From Lachnospiraceae bacterium (GTDB lineage: Bacteria; Bacillota; Clostridia; Lachnospirales; Lachnospiraceae), in contig SVFF01000003.1 of the NCBI GenBank assembly GCA_015057005.1, forward strand, positions 72,972 through 136,971: 64,000 nt of DNA, read 5' to 3'. The first letter of the stretch is position 1. Every line of letters starts with the position of its first letter. The notes below the pieces were generated by a model. The model worked only from the letters and a program-made list of their open reading frames with translations. It did not search any database and had not been told where the DNA came from. Shown in pieces: positions 43,617 through 53,739 of this stretch. The position numbers were made by a program, and so were the translations under genes.

Positions 43617-44350
43617 TGTATGTACTTTTTTACCTGACTGGGTGAATAACCGTAATATTTTTTGAAAGCCCGGATAAAATTACGCAGTTCCGGATACCCA
43701 ACGGTATCGGCAGTTTCAGAGACACTTTTGCCTTCCATCAGCATGGAGAAGGCACGTTTCATGCGGTAACTGATCAGATACTGGTGAGGCGTTGTACCCA
43801 GATGGGCACTGAACAGACGAATATAATATTGCTTGTGATAACCGCAGAGCTCGCTCAGGAGCTCTACGGTTATTTTTTCGCCCGGATGGTCGGAAATGTA
43901 CATAATAGTATCGGCGATTTTGCCGGGAGGTGCCTGAAGATGCCCCTTACTGATGAGATAAGACACCAGAGCATTTGCCAGAGCTTCCATTACCGAATCG
44001 ATTTCGCTGCTTTCATGACTGTGGATATAGGTGTCCATTGCTTCCAATAAGTGCTGCAGAAAGGGATCCTGCTGCACCGGCAGTTCCAAAAGCGAAGAAA
44101 GCAGATAGGGGGCAATATCTACATGCAGAAAAAGACAATTAATAGGATCATTGGGATCATGCTGCATCTGGTAAGGTAATGTGGAAGGGAAAACATAGAG
44201 GTGGTCTGTTTTCAGTTGCTTTACGGTGTTAGTATCCCTGTAGAGTACCTGCCCGGAGTACAAATAGTAAATTCTGCAATATACGGTAGGGGCTTTTTCG
44301 GTTACGTGCCAACCGGCGCCCTGGATTTCTGAACCGCGTAAAAATAACAT
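43604..44350 (-). CDS. AraC family transcriptional regulator
   Basis: 248 residues: N-terminal cupin-like sensing domain (about 1-130, including LYVFPSTLPYQMQHD) and a C-terminal double HTH (about 145-245) with VELLSELCGYHKQYYIRLFSAHLG and the AraC signature SVSETADTVGYPELRNFIRAFKKYYGYSP (read as consecutive short blocks). It probably senses a small molecule. It is divergent from the UroD-family gene 213 nt away, the most likely target. Confidence 0.9.
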   Translation of the reverse strand: MLFLRGSEIQGAGWHVTEKAPTVYCRIYYLYSGQVLYRDTNTVKQLKTDHLYVFPSTLPYQMQHDPNDPINCLFLHVDIAPYLLSSLLELPVQQDPFLQHLLEAMDTYIHSHESSEIDSVMEALANALVSYLISKGHLQAPPGKIADTIMYISDHPGEKITVELLSELCGYHKQYYIRLFSAHLGTTPHQYLISYRMKRAFSMLMEGKSVSETADTVGYPELRNFIRAFKKYYGYSPSQVKKYIHYTN

Positions 44351-44395
44351 ACCAATCCCCCTTTCTGTCTTTCAATCCTGTAAGTATCTGTCAAT

Positions 44396-44424
44396 ATTGT
44401 AAAGGGCGGATATGTTTATGTCAA
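44396..44424 (-). promoter_or_regulatory. Promoter for the AraC-type regulator
   Basis: Minus-strand TTGACA (44419-44424), 17 bp, TACAAT (44396-44401). Confidence 0.85.
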
Positions 44425-44563
44425 TTGTGAAAAGTTGCTTTTTGAGAAGTTTACAGCCCTATTTACCATGTAATTGTGTATAAAAATGGTAGATAATAAA
44501 GGGAAACGATCGCTCATACAGACCTGAGAAAATAATGGAGAGAAAAACAAGGAGGAAACTAAA

Positions 44564-45697
44564 ATGGCAAGAGATTTTTGGAAGCTTCACGAGGATGTCT
44601 GCTTTAAACGTGCAGGCGGCAAGATTATCTGGCAGCCCCGCATCCAGTGTTGGCGTGACGATAAGCTTTTTGATTACGGCAAGCTTCCCGGTATTTACGA
44701 GGGCATGACAGATCCTGAGATTTTCACGGAGTTGGATTGTTCTTCCAGAATTTATGATTACAATGAATGCTTTAAAGCAGTATATGACGATACCATTCAG
44801 ACCAGAACTGAGAAGAAAGGTGATGTAAGGGTTAGCTATATTGATACCCCTTTGGGTACTGTAAGTACCGAAAGTAAGCCTTCTCCCAATACCTGGGCAT
44901 GGCAGAAAACCAAGTGGTGGGTTACCAACGAAGAGGAGCTTAAAATTTATACCTATATTGAAGAGCATACCTCCTGGAGATTTGATCAGGAAACCTTTGA
45001 CAAGATTAAGGCAAAGTGGGGGACTCTGGGTGCGCCTACCATGTTTATGCCCCGCGTGTCCATGCAGAGACTTTACGTTGACATTATGGGTGTGGAAGAG
45101 GCGATTTACGCAGTTTACGATTATCCTGAGACTGTGGAAGAATATTTCACTGCCCTTCGCGGATGCCACATGCGTCTGATCGATGTGATCAATGAGTCAC
45201 CCATTCAGATCATCAATTTTGGTGACAATGTGCACTCCGGTACCCTTTCTCCTGAGCTTTTTGAGAAGTATGTGCTCCCTGAATATCAGCTGCGCTGCCA
45301 GCGTCTGCATGAGGCAGGTAAATTTGTACATGCTCATTTTGACGGAGACAACCGGGGACTTTTAAAGTACTACAAGGAGACTGGTCTGGACGGTATTGAG
45401 GCCATCACTCCTGTGCCTCAGGGCGATGTGACCCTGGAAGAAGTAAAGGAAGCGCTGGGTGATATGTACCTGATCGATGGTCTTCCGGCTATTTACTTTG
45501 ATGAGATTTTCCCGGAAGAAGTGCTTGTTGAGTGTGTGCACAAGATTATTGATCTGTTTGCCCCCAACCTGATCCTGGGTATCTCTGACGAGATTTCTTC
45601 CACCGGTGATATTGAGAGAATCCGTCTGGTGGGCAAGATTGTTGATGAATATAACACAAAAATTGATGCACAGAACGCAAAGTGTGATACAGAATAG
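44564..45697 (+). CDS. Uroporphyrinogen decarboxylase family protein
   Basis: 377-residue URO-D/CMUD-like TIM barrel. Recognisable parts are IIWQPRIQCWRDD near the N-terminus, INFGDNVHSGTLSPELFEKYVLP in the middle, KFVHAHFDGDNRGLLKYY, and GISDEISSTGDIERI near the end. No haem synthesis genes are nearby, and the protein is more like the methyltransferase-type relatives that act with corrinoid proteins or demethylate small compounds; this is inference. AAGGAGG precedes the ATG. Likely controlled by the divergent AraC regulator. Confidence 0.8.
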   Translation: MARDFWKLHEDVCFKRAGGKIIWQPRIQCWRDDKLFDYGKLPGIYEGMTDPEIFTELDCSSRIYDYNECFKAVYDDTIQTRTEKKGDVRVSYIDTPLGTVSTESKPSPNTWAWQKTKWWVTNEEELKIYTYIEEHTSWRFDQETFDKIKAKWGTLGAPTMFMPRVSMQRLYVDIMGVEEAIYAVYDYPETVEEYFTALRGCHMRLIDVINESPIQIINFGDNVHSGTLSPELFEKYVLPEYQLRCQRLHEAGKFVHAHFDGDNRGLLKYYKETGLDGIEAITPVPQGDVTLEEVKEALGDMYLIDGLPAIYFDEIFPEEVLVECVHKIIDLFAPNLILGISDEISSTGDIERIRLVGKIVDEYNTKIDAQNAKCDTE

Positions 45698-45713
45698 TTG
45701 GTAACTATGTCCG

Positions 45714-45741
45714 GCGGCCCTTTAACATAAGGGTCGCTTTG
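45714..45741 (+). terminator. Terminator after the UroD-family gene
   Basis: GCGGCCCTT / AAGGGTCGC stem with one G-U pair, then TTTG. Located between convergent genes. Confidence 0.6.
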
Positions 45742-45747
45742 TATTAT

Positions 45748-46464
45748 TTATTCAAAAAGGATTTCTTCTACGGTTACGAAAACAAAGCCTTCCTCCAGCA
45801 GTTGATCCACAATTTCAAGGGCTGCAGTAACGCTGGTCTCGTAGTAATCGTGCATCAGGATGATGTCGTTTTCCTCTACTTTGCCGACTACGCTGGATGT
45901 AATGCAGGCCACGTTGTCAGAACACCAATCCAATGGATCTACAGTCCAGAGCACAGGGATCATGTTCAGTTCTTTTTCCAGGCTTTTGTCCCAGGAGCCG
46001 TAGGGAGGCCGGACATATGAGGGAACTTCGCCGGTGATGGCAGCAAGCACTTCGTTGGTATCGATCAATTCCTGTTTGAATTGGGCTCGGTTCTGTTGGG
46101 TGAGCTGCAGATGTGTGAAAGTGTGGTTGCCGATCATATGACCTTCTGCCTGCATTCGGCTGATCACATCCGGGTGCAGCTCTGAATGTGCGCCGGTGAC
46201 AAAAAATGTAACAATAACGCCCCGATCTTTGAGGCCGTCCAATAGCTGCTCTGTGTAGTAGGGATGAGGACCGTCATCAAAGGTCAGGGCAATTTTTTTA
46301 TTCTCAGTATCAGCGGAGCGTATTTGTACCGGATCAGTCTGGGTTGTCTGCGTGATCAGAGAGTAGAAACTGAAATGTTTATGGGAAAAGGCAAGTAACA
46401 GTATGGTGAGCAACAGAAAGTCAAACAAAATAATCGTCAGCATCCATTTGGTTTTGGGAGGCAT
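45748..46464 (-). CDS. Membrane-anchored polysaccharide deacetylase
   Basis: About 238 residues: N-terminal signal anchor (about 9-28), then a NodB/CE4 domain with motif 1 LTFDDGPHP, motif 2 GNHTFTHLQL (His-His zinc ligands), motif 3 RPPYGSWDKS, motif 4 VDPLDWCS and motif 5 ILMHDYYE. It deacetylates cell-surface N-acetylglucosamine polymers such as peptidoglycan. The start at 46464 has AGGAG upstream; the frame could begin at 46557, but that ATG lacks a spaced ribosome site. Confidence 0.9.
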   Translation of the reverse strand: MPPKTKWMLTIILFDFLLLTILLLAFSHKHFSFYSLITQTTQTDPVQIRSADTENKKIALTFDDGPHPYYTEQLLDGLKDRGVIVTFFVTGAHSELHPDVISRMQAEGHMIGNHTFTHLQLTQQNRAQFKQELIDTNEVLAAITGEVPSYVRPPYGSWDKSLEKELNMIPVLWTVDPLDWCSDNVACITSSVVGKVEENDIILMHDYYETSVTAALEIVDQLLEEGFVFVTVEEILFE

Positions 46465-46534
46465 ATATCTCCTGACCGGTCGCAAGGATATCAAGGGACC
46501 TTTCGCTTTACTATCAAGTATATGTTTGGCGTTA

Positions 46535-46576
46535 CCTATGATATGAAATAAGAGCATTTCCTGTGATATGAAATAA
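46535..46576. repeat. 17-bp direct repeat, two copies
   Basis: CCTATGATATGAAATAA (46535-46551) and CCTGTGATATGAAATAA (46560-46576) differ at one base and start 25 bp apart. They lie just upstream of the aspartokinase promoter, in the divergent gap, and may bind a regulator. Confidence 0.55.
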
Positions 46577-46581
46577 TTTCA

Positions 46582-46610
46582 TTGAAAAACCAAGAACTAT
46601 TTGATAAAAT
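46582..46610 (+). promoter_or_regulatory. Promoter for aspartokinase
   Basis: TTGAAA (46582-46587), 17 bp, TAAAAT (46605-46610), 45 nt before the start codon. Confidence 0.75.
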
Positions 46611-46655
46611 ATAACGATACAACAACTAGTGTATGCCGATGAGGAGAGAAAAAGT

Positions 46656-47975
46656 ATGCGTAAGGCCGTGAAGTTCGGCGGAAGCTCGCTGGCAGATGCC
46701 GGACAGTTTCGCAAAGCCGGAGAAATTATCCGAGCCGACAAGGGCAGAAGATACATAGTGCCTTCAGCACCCGGCAAGAGGTTCGCTGAGGATATCAAAG
46801 TGACAGACATGCTTTACGCCTGTTATGCATTGGCTGAAGAGGGCAAGGATTTCAGGGAAAATCTCAAGCGGATTGCCCGGCGTTATGGTGCGATCATAGA
46901 CGGTTTGGAGCTTGAAATCAGTCTGGACAAAGAATTTGAAATAATAGAAGAACGTTTTTTGGAAAGCGCCGGCATAGAATATGCTGCGTCCCGAGGTGAG
47001 TATTTAAACGGTATCGTGATGGCGGCTTACCTGGATTATGAGTTTGTGGATGCGGCAGAAGTGATTATATTTGACGAGCAGGGCACATTTGATGCAGATG
47101 CTACGGACAGAATCCTGTCGGCCAGATTACAGGGATGTGAGAACGCGGTGATTCCGGGATTTTACGGCGCTATGCCGGACGGAACAATCAAGACATTCCC
47201 AAGAGATGGTTCTGATATTACGGGTGCACTTGTGGCCGCTGCCATTGGTGCAGATGTATACGAGAATTGGAAGGATGTGGACGGTGTCCTGATGGCGAAT
47301 CCTCAAATCGTGGATAATCCCAAGGTGGTTCGTTCCATTACTTATAAAGAACTGCGGGAATTGGCATATATGGGAGCTAACGTGCTGCACGAGGATTCCA
47401 TTTTCCCGGTTCGCAGAAAAGGTATTCCCATCAACATCCGCAATACCAACAAGCCGGAGGATGAAGGGACCTGGATCATGGAGAAGACCATCCAGCCCAC
47501 CAAGTATGTGATCACAGGTATTGCCGGCAAAAAGGGATTTTGTTCTATTAATATTGAAAAGGAACGAAGAAGTTCCCAGATTGGCTTTGGAAGTACGGTG
47601 CTCCAGATTTTTGAAGAAAACGGTCTTTCCTTTGAGCATGTGCCCACCGGTATTGACACCATGACGGCGTATATCCATCAGGAGGAGTTCATGCCCCGGG
47701 CGGACAATGTGGTAAAGGAACTTAGAAAAAGACTCCAGCCAGATGGTATTGAGATAGAGTCTGATTTGGCGTTGATTGCTGTGGTAGGACGCAATATGAA
47801 GTCCACGAGAGGAACTGCCGGCAAGATTTTTTCGGCGCTGTCCCATGCCAATGTAAATCTGAAGATGATCGATCAGGGTTCTTCCCAGCTGAATATCATC
47901 ATCGGTGTATCCAATCAGGATTTTGAAAAGGCTATTCAGGCCATTTACAATATTTTTGTGGTTGTGAGATTGTAA
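46656..47975 (+). CDS. Aspartate kinase
   Basis: 439-residue aspartokinase, first step from aspartate to lysine, threonine and methionine. The kinase part opens with KAVKFGGSSLADA; FPRDGSDITGALVAAAIGAD and ENWKDVDGVLMANP are substrate and ATP loops. Two ACT domains (about 305-439, with TGIAGKKGFCSINIE and ALIAVVGRNM) give feedback control by an amino acid. Start at ATG 46656 after GAGGAG at 10 nt; GTG 46629 is a weaker option. pdxA follows within 91 nt. Confidence 0.95.
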   Translation: MRKAVKFGGSSLADAGQFRKAGEIIRADKGRRYIVPSAPGKRFAEDIKVTDMLYACYALAEEGKDFRENLKRIARRYGAIIDGLELEISLDKEFEIIEERFLESAGIEYAASRGEYLNGIVMAAYLDYEFVDAAEVIIFDEQGTFDADATDRILSARLQGCENAVIPGFYGAMPDGTIKTFPRDGSDITGALVAAAIGADVYENWKDVDGVLMANPQIVDNPKVVRSITYKELRELAYMGANVLHEDSIFPVRRKGIPINIRNTNKPEDEGTWIMEKTIQPTKYVITGIAGKKGFCSINIEKERRSSQIGFGSTVLQIFEENGLSFEHVPTGIDTMTAYIHQEEFMPRADNVVKELRKRLQPDGIEIESDLALIAVVGRNMKSTRGTAGKIFSALSHANVNLKMIDQGSSQLNIIIGVSNQDFEKAIQAIYNIFVVVRL

Positions 47976-48065
47976 TTTTTGAGGTTGTACGATAGTGTTC
48001 GCGTAATAGTGTTGGGCAATAATAGCGTGTACGGACGCTGTAAGAACGATTGGGAGGAGTATGAT

Positions 48066-49079
48066 ATGTGTAATGATAAAAGACCTTTGATTGCAATTCC
48101 CATGGGAGATCCTGCGGGAATCGGTCCGGAGATCGTCTTGAAGGCGTTGGCTAATCCTGAGATTGCCGCTTTTGCCAGATGCGTGGTGATCGGAGATAAA
48201 GACGTATTGCAGCAGGCAGCAGCGTTTCCCGGGATGCCGGAGGTGACCATACATGTCATCGGTGGCAAAGATGCCGACAATGTGCAGGATGGTTGCTTTA
48301 AACCTGGGATTATCAACCTGATCGACCTTAACAACATTACAATAGAAGATTTAAAACTGGGGCAGGTACAGGCTATGTGCGGCCGGGCGGCCTATGAGTA
48401 TATCGAAAAGAGTATTCAGCTTGCCATGGCGGGAGCAGTGGATGCAGTTGCCACCACGCCCATCAACAAAGAGTCGCTGAAGGCAGCTGAAATTCCTTTT
48501 ATCGGACATACCGAGATTTTCGGAGGGCTGACTGAGACTGCGGATCCTCTGACCATGTTTGAAGTACACGGCATGAGAGTGTTCTTCCTGACCAGACATG
48601 TGTCTCTGCGCAAAGCCTGTGATCTGGTCACCAAGGAGAGGATCATTGATTACGTGATCCGCTGCAAGGAGGCCTTAAACAAGCTTGGTGTGGAGGATGG
48701 TGTCATGGCCATAGCGGGCTTAAATCCCCACAGCGGTGAGCATGGACTCTTTGGCAATGAGGAGATGGAAGCTGTTTTCCCGGCAGTGGAAGAACTGAAG
48801 AAAATGGGTTATTTGGTGGAAGGTCCCATCGGAGCCGATTCTGTATTTCATCTGGCGCTGAAGGGCAGATACAACTGTGTATTGTCCCTGTATCATGATC
48901 AGGGGCACATCGCCACCAAGACGCTGGACTTTGAGCGGACCATTGCGGTGACGGCAGGGATGCCTATTCTGCGCACCTCTGTGGATCACGGCACGGCCAT
49001 GGACATTGCGGGCAAAGGTATTGCAAGTGCAGTCAGCATGGAGGAGGCCATCCGCGTGGCGGTAAAGTACTGCAGTTAA
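48066..49079 (+). CDS. pdxA: 4-hydroxythreonine-4-phosphate dehydrogenase family protein
   Basis: 337-residue NAD-dependent dehydrogenase of the PdxA family. Signatures are [20 protein letters not shown] at the start, [10 protein letters not shown], the metal-binding [17 protein letters not shown] and [12 protein letters not shown], and a final [14 protein letters not shown]. PdxA acts in pyridoxal-5-phosphate synthesis; PdxA2-type members act on erythronate or threonate phosphates instead, and sequence alone does not separate them here. GGAGGAG lies 6 nt before ATG 48066. The frame is open upstream but not conserved. Confidence 0.9.
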   Translation: MCNDKRPLIAIPMGDPAGIGPEIVLKALANPEIAAFARCVVIGDKDVLQQAAAFPGMPEVTIHVIGGKDADNVQDGCFKPGIINLIDLNNITIEDLKLGQVQAMCGRAAYEYIEKSIQLAMAGAVDAVATTPINKESLKAAEIPFIGHTEIFGGLTETADPLTMFEVHGMRVFFLTRHVSLRKACDLVTKERIIDYVIRCKEALNKLGVEDGVMAIAGLNPHSGEHGLFGNEEMEAVFPAVEELKKMGYLVEGPIGADSVFHLALKGRYNCVLSLYHDQGHIATKTLDFERTIAVTAGMPILRTSVDHGTAMDIAGKGIASAVSMEEAIRVAVKYCS

Positions 49080-49137
49080 TGAGTGACCATGTGCCGGAGA
49101 CCTGGAGATGTCTGGAGCGTGGCAGGCATTAACGTAA

Positions 49138-49470
49138 TTATATGATTTGCACATCTAAAATATCATCGAATAAAATTTTTGTGTTTACGATTTGTAACAG
49201 CCGGCTGGTGGCGTCGATACGGGCGACCATGCCGGTTGTTTTGATATATTCGTCCCTGTGAAAATGTACCACGGTGACAATCCTGCCGGGTGTAATCAGG
49301 TGCATTTTGCGGTCCAGTTCTGCCGCCATTTCTTCTGACAATTCTATTTTAGGAACTACAATGCGCTCCTTTGCTGCTAGGGCTTCCGAGAGACCGCGCA
49401 GGGCAGAAAAGGGCATGAATTGTTTGGCCCGGTCTGCAACGGGCATTTTGCTTCGGGGTCTACCGGCCAC
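49138..49470 (-). CDS. YolD-like family protein
   Basis: 110-residue YolD-type protein: RPRSKMPVADRAKQFMPFSALRGL at the N-terminus (read in two blocks) and a C-terminal beta domain ending in FDDILDVQII. YolD proteins are encoded next to Y-family polymerases (UvrX/ImuB-like) in Firmicutes and are thought to act with them. Here it overlaps the dinB stop codon by 11 nt and so shares its SOS promoter. Confidence 0.85.
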   Translation of the reverse strand: MAGRPRSKMPVADRAKQFMPFSALRGLSEALAAKERIVVPKIELSEEMAAELDRKMHLITPGRIVTVVHFHRDEYIKTTGMVARIDATSRLLQIVNTKILFDDILDVQII

Positions 49471-50725
49471 TTTTGTGTCCTCCTATCTGATGATTGCGCT
49501 CTCTGGTGGTAGCGTTCTTTTCGAAATTCATACCTTTTAGAATGGCATCCTTGCCGAATTTATTTTTGATATTGATCACTGCTTCCTGGACTTTCCGATT
49601 GCGGTCCAGGTCATGGACATCGACAAAGAGATTGTACTGGTGATATTCCTCCGGGACCACATTGTTGCAGGAAATAGTAACTCTTCGCACATGGTAGGAG
49701 GGATTGACAATACGGTCGTAGAGCTTTGTCAGTGCCGGGATGATCAGTATATCGGCATTGGTCTCAGTGTCCAGACTGACGGAACCATGGGCGGAGGGGA
49801 TGTGTAATTGGTTGGAATAACCCACATGCAAAGTCAATGACTTGGTGACAAGCCCTTTCTCCACCATATCAAGGCAGAGCAGGTCAGCCATCTCCTTGAC
49901 GATCAGCTTGCCGTCTTCGAAAGTATAATCGCACATCAGCACCTGGCCGCTGGTCAGACAGTTGGTCTGGGGCTTGTAGGTCTTGATGTCCCGGATAGTG
50001 ACAGGTTCCCGGCCCCAGGCATGGTCGATTAGGAGTTCGGCATCCACTCCGAAAAGCCTGTAGAGGAGATTTTCATCTGCACCGGCTACATCCCCAAGGG
50101 TCATCATGCCGCTGCTCTCCAGGCGTCTGGCAGTACCGCTGCCAATCCGCCAAAAGTCGGTGAGAGGGCGGTGGTCCCAGAGGGTTTCACGATAGGTCTC
50201 CTCCGTCAGCTCGCCGATGAAATCAGGCGCATGCTTGGCAGTAATATCCAAGGCTACCTTGGCCAGATAAAGATTGGTACCCACACCGCAGGTGGCCCGC
50301 ACGCCCATAGTAGAGAAAATGTCCCCCATGATCTGCAGCCCCAGCTCCCTAGCGGTGAGACCATAGAGGGAGAGATATTCGGTCACATCCATAAAAGCTT
50401 CATCGATGGAGTAAACATGAATATCCTCTTTGGCAATATATTTTAGGTAAATGCCGTAAATCTCAGCCGCGTAATCGATATAAAGCTGCATTCTTGGCGG
50501 CGCAGTAAGATAAGAAATATTCTTTGGGATCTCAAAGACCCGGCACCGGTTGTGAACACCCAGCTTCTTCATGGCGGGCGTGATGGCCAGGCAGATGGTT
50601 TTGTCACCTCTGTCCGGGTCTGCCACCACCAGATTGGTGGTCATGGGATCCAGCCCCCGCTCCACGCATTCCACGGAGGCATAGAATGATTTCAGGTCGA
50701 TGCAGATGTAAGTGCGGTTGTTCAT
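49460..50725 (-). CDS. dinB: Y-family DNA polymerase (DinB/UvrX type)
   Basis: 421-residue translesion polymerase. The catalytic motifs are CIDLKSFYASVE (D10) and YSIDEAFMDVT. VRATCGVGTNLYLAKVALD, the HhH region FWRIGSGTARRLES and a little-finger domain (about 255-375) complete the fold. With its YolD partner it is closer to UvrX/YqjW-type enzymes than to constitutive Pol IV. Start at the ATG complement of 50725, where family homology begins; AGGAGG is 15 nt upstream, which is long. A LexA box precedes it. Confidence 0.92.
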   Translation of the reverse strand: MNNRTYICIDLKSFYASVECVERGLDPMTTNLVVADPDRGDKTICLAITPAMKKLGVHNRCRVFEIPKNISYLTAPPRMQLYIDYAAEIYGIYLKYIAKEDIHVYSIDEAFMDVTEYLSLYGLTARELGLQIMGDIFSTMGVRATCGVGTNLYLAKVALDITAKHAPDFIGELTEETYRETLWDHRPLTDFWRIGSGTARRLESSGMMTLGDVAGADENLLYRLFGVDAELLIDHAWGREPVTIRDIKTYKPQTNCLTSGQVLMCDYTFEDGKLIVKEMADLLCLDMVEKGLVTKSLTLHVGYSNQLHIPSAHGSVSLDTETNADILIIPALTKLYDRIVNPSYHVRRVTISCNNVVPEEYHQYNLFVDVHDLDRNRKVQEAVINIKNKFGKDAILKGMNFEKNATTRERNHQIGGHKSGR

Positions 50726-50758
50726 AAGAGTAAATTCTAACCTCCTTTCCGGCAGGGG

Positions 50759-50864
50759 TGCAAAGCAAAATCCTCCGGGAGGATGCGCAGCTCGCGGGGA
50801 AGAAAATTGCCTTTCAGGCACCGCTCGCGCGCGGAGAGTCCGCAAGCGGACTCTTTGTTCAGAT
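50759..50864. repeat. 106-bp dispersed intergenic repeat, copy B
   Basis: Same element as at 1991-2096, same orientation, 8 mismatches. Here it lies in the leader of dinB, between the SOS promoter and the start codon, so it is transcribed (as the complement) in the dinB mRNA. The CCTCCGGGAGG palindrome and the AGAGTCCGC / GCGGACTCT hairpin are both conserved. Confidence 0.85.
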
Positions 50865-50924
50865 GCAGTCTGTAAGGGGGGCTGAGGCGAGCGGCAGTTT
50901 GAGCCCTTTCGTGCTGTTTTTTAC

Positions 50925-50953
50925 ATTATAACACACGAACAAATGTTCGTCCA
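50925..50953 (-). promoter_or_regulatory. Promoter for dinB-yolD
   Basis: Minus-strand TGGACG (50948-50953), 17 bp, TATAAT (50925-50930) with extended -10 TGT. Confidence 0.75.
50936..50949 (-). promoter_or_regulatory. LexA box (SOS operator)
   Basis: CGAACAAATGTTCG matches the Gram-positive SOS consensus CGAACRNRYGTTYG at every position. It lies between the -35 and -10 boxes of the dinB promoter. Confidence 0.93.
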
Positions 50954-50996
50954 TAGAAAAATGTCAAGTTTTTCAGCCTAAGCATTGGTCCGATGT

Positions 50997-51045
50997 ACAG
51001 TCCTTTTTGGATGCTTGGGCGGCACATAGATACGGACTGTTTTTT
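50997..51045 (+). terminator. Possible plus-strand terminator without an assigned gene
   Basis: ACAGTCC (50997-51003) pairs with GGACTGT (51034-51040) across a 30-nt loop and is followed by a T-run. No plus-strand gene precedes it, so it may end a small RNA or be fortuitous. Confidence 0.3.
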
Positions 51046-51065
51046 GGGGCCGGAAATGTGTGCAG

Positions 51066-51103
51066 AAAAAAAGTTCCCACATTATTTTAAAATGTAGGAA
51101 CTT
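51066..51103 (-). terminator. Terminator after the cysteine synthase gene
   Basis: AAGTTCCCACAT / ATGTAGGAACTT stem with one mismatch on the plus strand; on the minus strand it ends in seven T. Confidence 0.9.
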
Positions 51104-51117
51104 GATTTTTACATTTC

Positions 51118-52047
51118 TTATTCTTCAAACAACGGTGTGGAAAAATATCTCTCTGCAGTATCCGGCAGAATGGTAACAACTGTCTTGCCGGGGCCAAGCT
51201 CCTTGGCCAGAGCGATAGCGGCGGCCACGTTGGTGCCGGAGGAAATGCCGCACATCAGGCCTTCCTTGCGTGCAAGCTCCCTTGCAGTAGAGAGTGCTTC
51301 CTCATCGGTGACGATGTGGATGTGCTCGTAGATATTTTGATTGAGAATATCGGGGATGAGGCCGTCGCCAATGCCCATCTGCAGATGGGCTCCTACGGTG
51401 CCGCCTGCAAGAATAGCTGCGTTTTCAGGCTCTACAGCCCAGATCTTCATGTGGGGATTCAGCGCCTTTAAGGTCTCACCGATGCCGGTGATGGTACCGC
51501 CGGTGCCAATGCCGGAGCAGAAACCGTCGATGGGACCGCCCACCTGCTCCAGGATCTCAAGACCTGTCTGATGGCGGTGGATCATGGGATTGGCGGCGTT
51601 TGCAAACTGCTGGGGTACATAGACATTGGGCTCTTCACGCTCCATGCGCAGGGCGGTCTGGAGACATTCCTCAATGGCATCTCCGATGTTACCCTTATCG
51701 TGGATCAGCACGACTTCAGCTCCATAGTGACGCATCAGTTTCCGGCGTTCCACGCTGACAGAGTCGGGCATAATGATGCGGACTTTGTAACCTAATACAG
51801 CACCTACCAGTGCAAGACCGATGCCCTGGTTGCCGGAGGTGGGCTCTACAATAATGGTATCTTGTGTAATTTTCCCTTGGCGGACAGCCTCCATGACCAT
51901 GTTGTAAGCCACGCGGGTCTTGATAGAACCGCCAACGTTCAGGCCCTCGTATTTGACTAGGATGCGGGCAGCGCCCTCAGGGACCATGTGATTTAATTGT
52001 ACAAGGGGCGTATGCCCCATGGCGTCAAGAATATTTTGGTATATCAT
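51118..52047 (-). CDS. cysK: Cysteine synthase
   Basis: 309-residue PLP enzyme that forms cysteine from O-acetylserine and sulfide. The cofactor lysine is in NVGGSIKTRVA (about 37-47); PTSGNQGIGLAL binds the substrate carboxylate, GIGTGGTITGIGE binds the PLP phosphate, and GISSGTNVAAA closes the active site. The ribosome site is weak, and the gene starts 13 nt after the arabinofuranosidase stop codon on the same strand, suggesting read-through from that promoter. This link to a glycosidase is unusual. Confidence 0.93.
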   Translation of the reverse strand: MIYQNILDAMGHTPLVQLNHMVPEGAARILVKYEGLNVGGSIKTRVAYNMVMEAVRQGKITQDTIIVEPTSGNQGIGLALVGAVLGYKVRIIMPDSVSVERRKLMRHYGAEVVLIHDKGNIGDAIEECLQTALRMEREEPNVYVPQQFANAANPMIHRHQTGLEILEQVGGPIDGFCSGIGTGGTITGIGETLKALNPHMKIWAVEPENAAILAGGTVGAHLQMGIGDGLIPDILNQNIYEHIHIVTDEEALSTARELARKEGLMCGISSGTNVAAAIALAKELGPGKTVVTILPDTAERYFSTPLFEE

Positions 52048-52060
52048 AGTAGTTTCTCGC

Positions 52061-53623
<1,563 letters not shown>

Positions 53624-53655
53624 TAGGAAATGCGAAGGGGAGAAAGGGTTTTTAC

Positions 53656-53684
53656 TTGTAAAACAGACAGCGGTGCGGTAAAAT
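53656..53684 (+). promoter_or_regulatory. Promoter for rarA
   Basis: TTGTAA (53656-53661), 17 bp, TAAAAT (53679-53684). Confidence 0.7.
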
Positions 53685-53739
53685 GGTGACAGATTAAGTT
53701 AAGAAACGGGAAGCAGTTACCAACGGAAACGGAGAAATT

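Noticed and set aside
47127..48254. 375-codon minus-strand open frame
   Set aside because: Overlaps aspartokinase and pdxA in antisense; those two genes have clear family motifs.
50726..50845. N-terminal extension of the DinB reading frame
   Set aside because: The extra 40 codons are translated from the dispersed repeat; family homology begins at the ATG complement of 50725.
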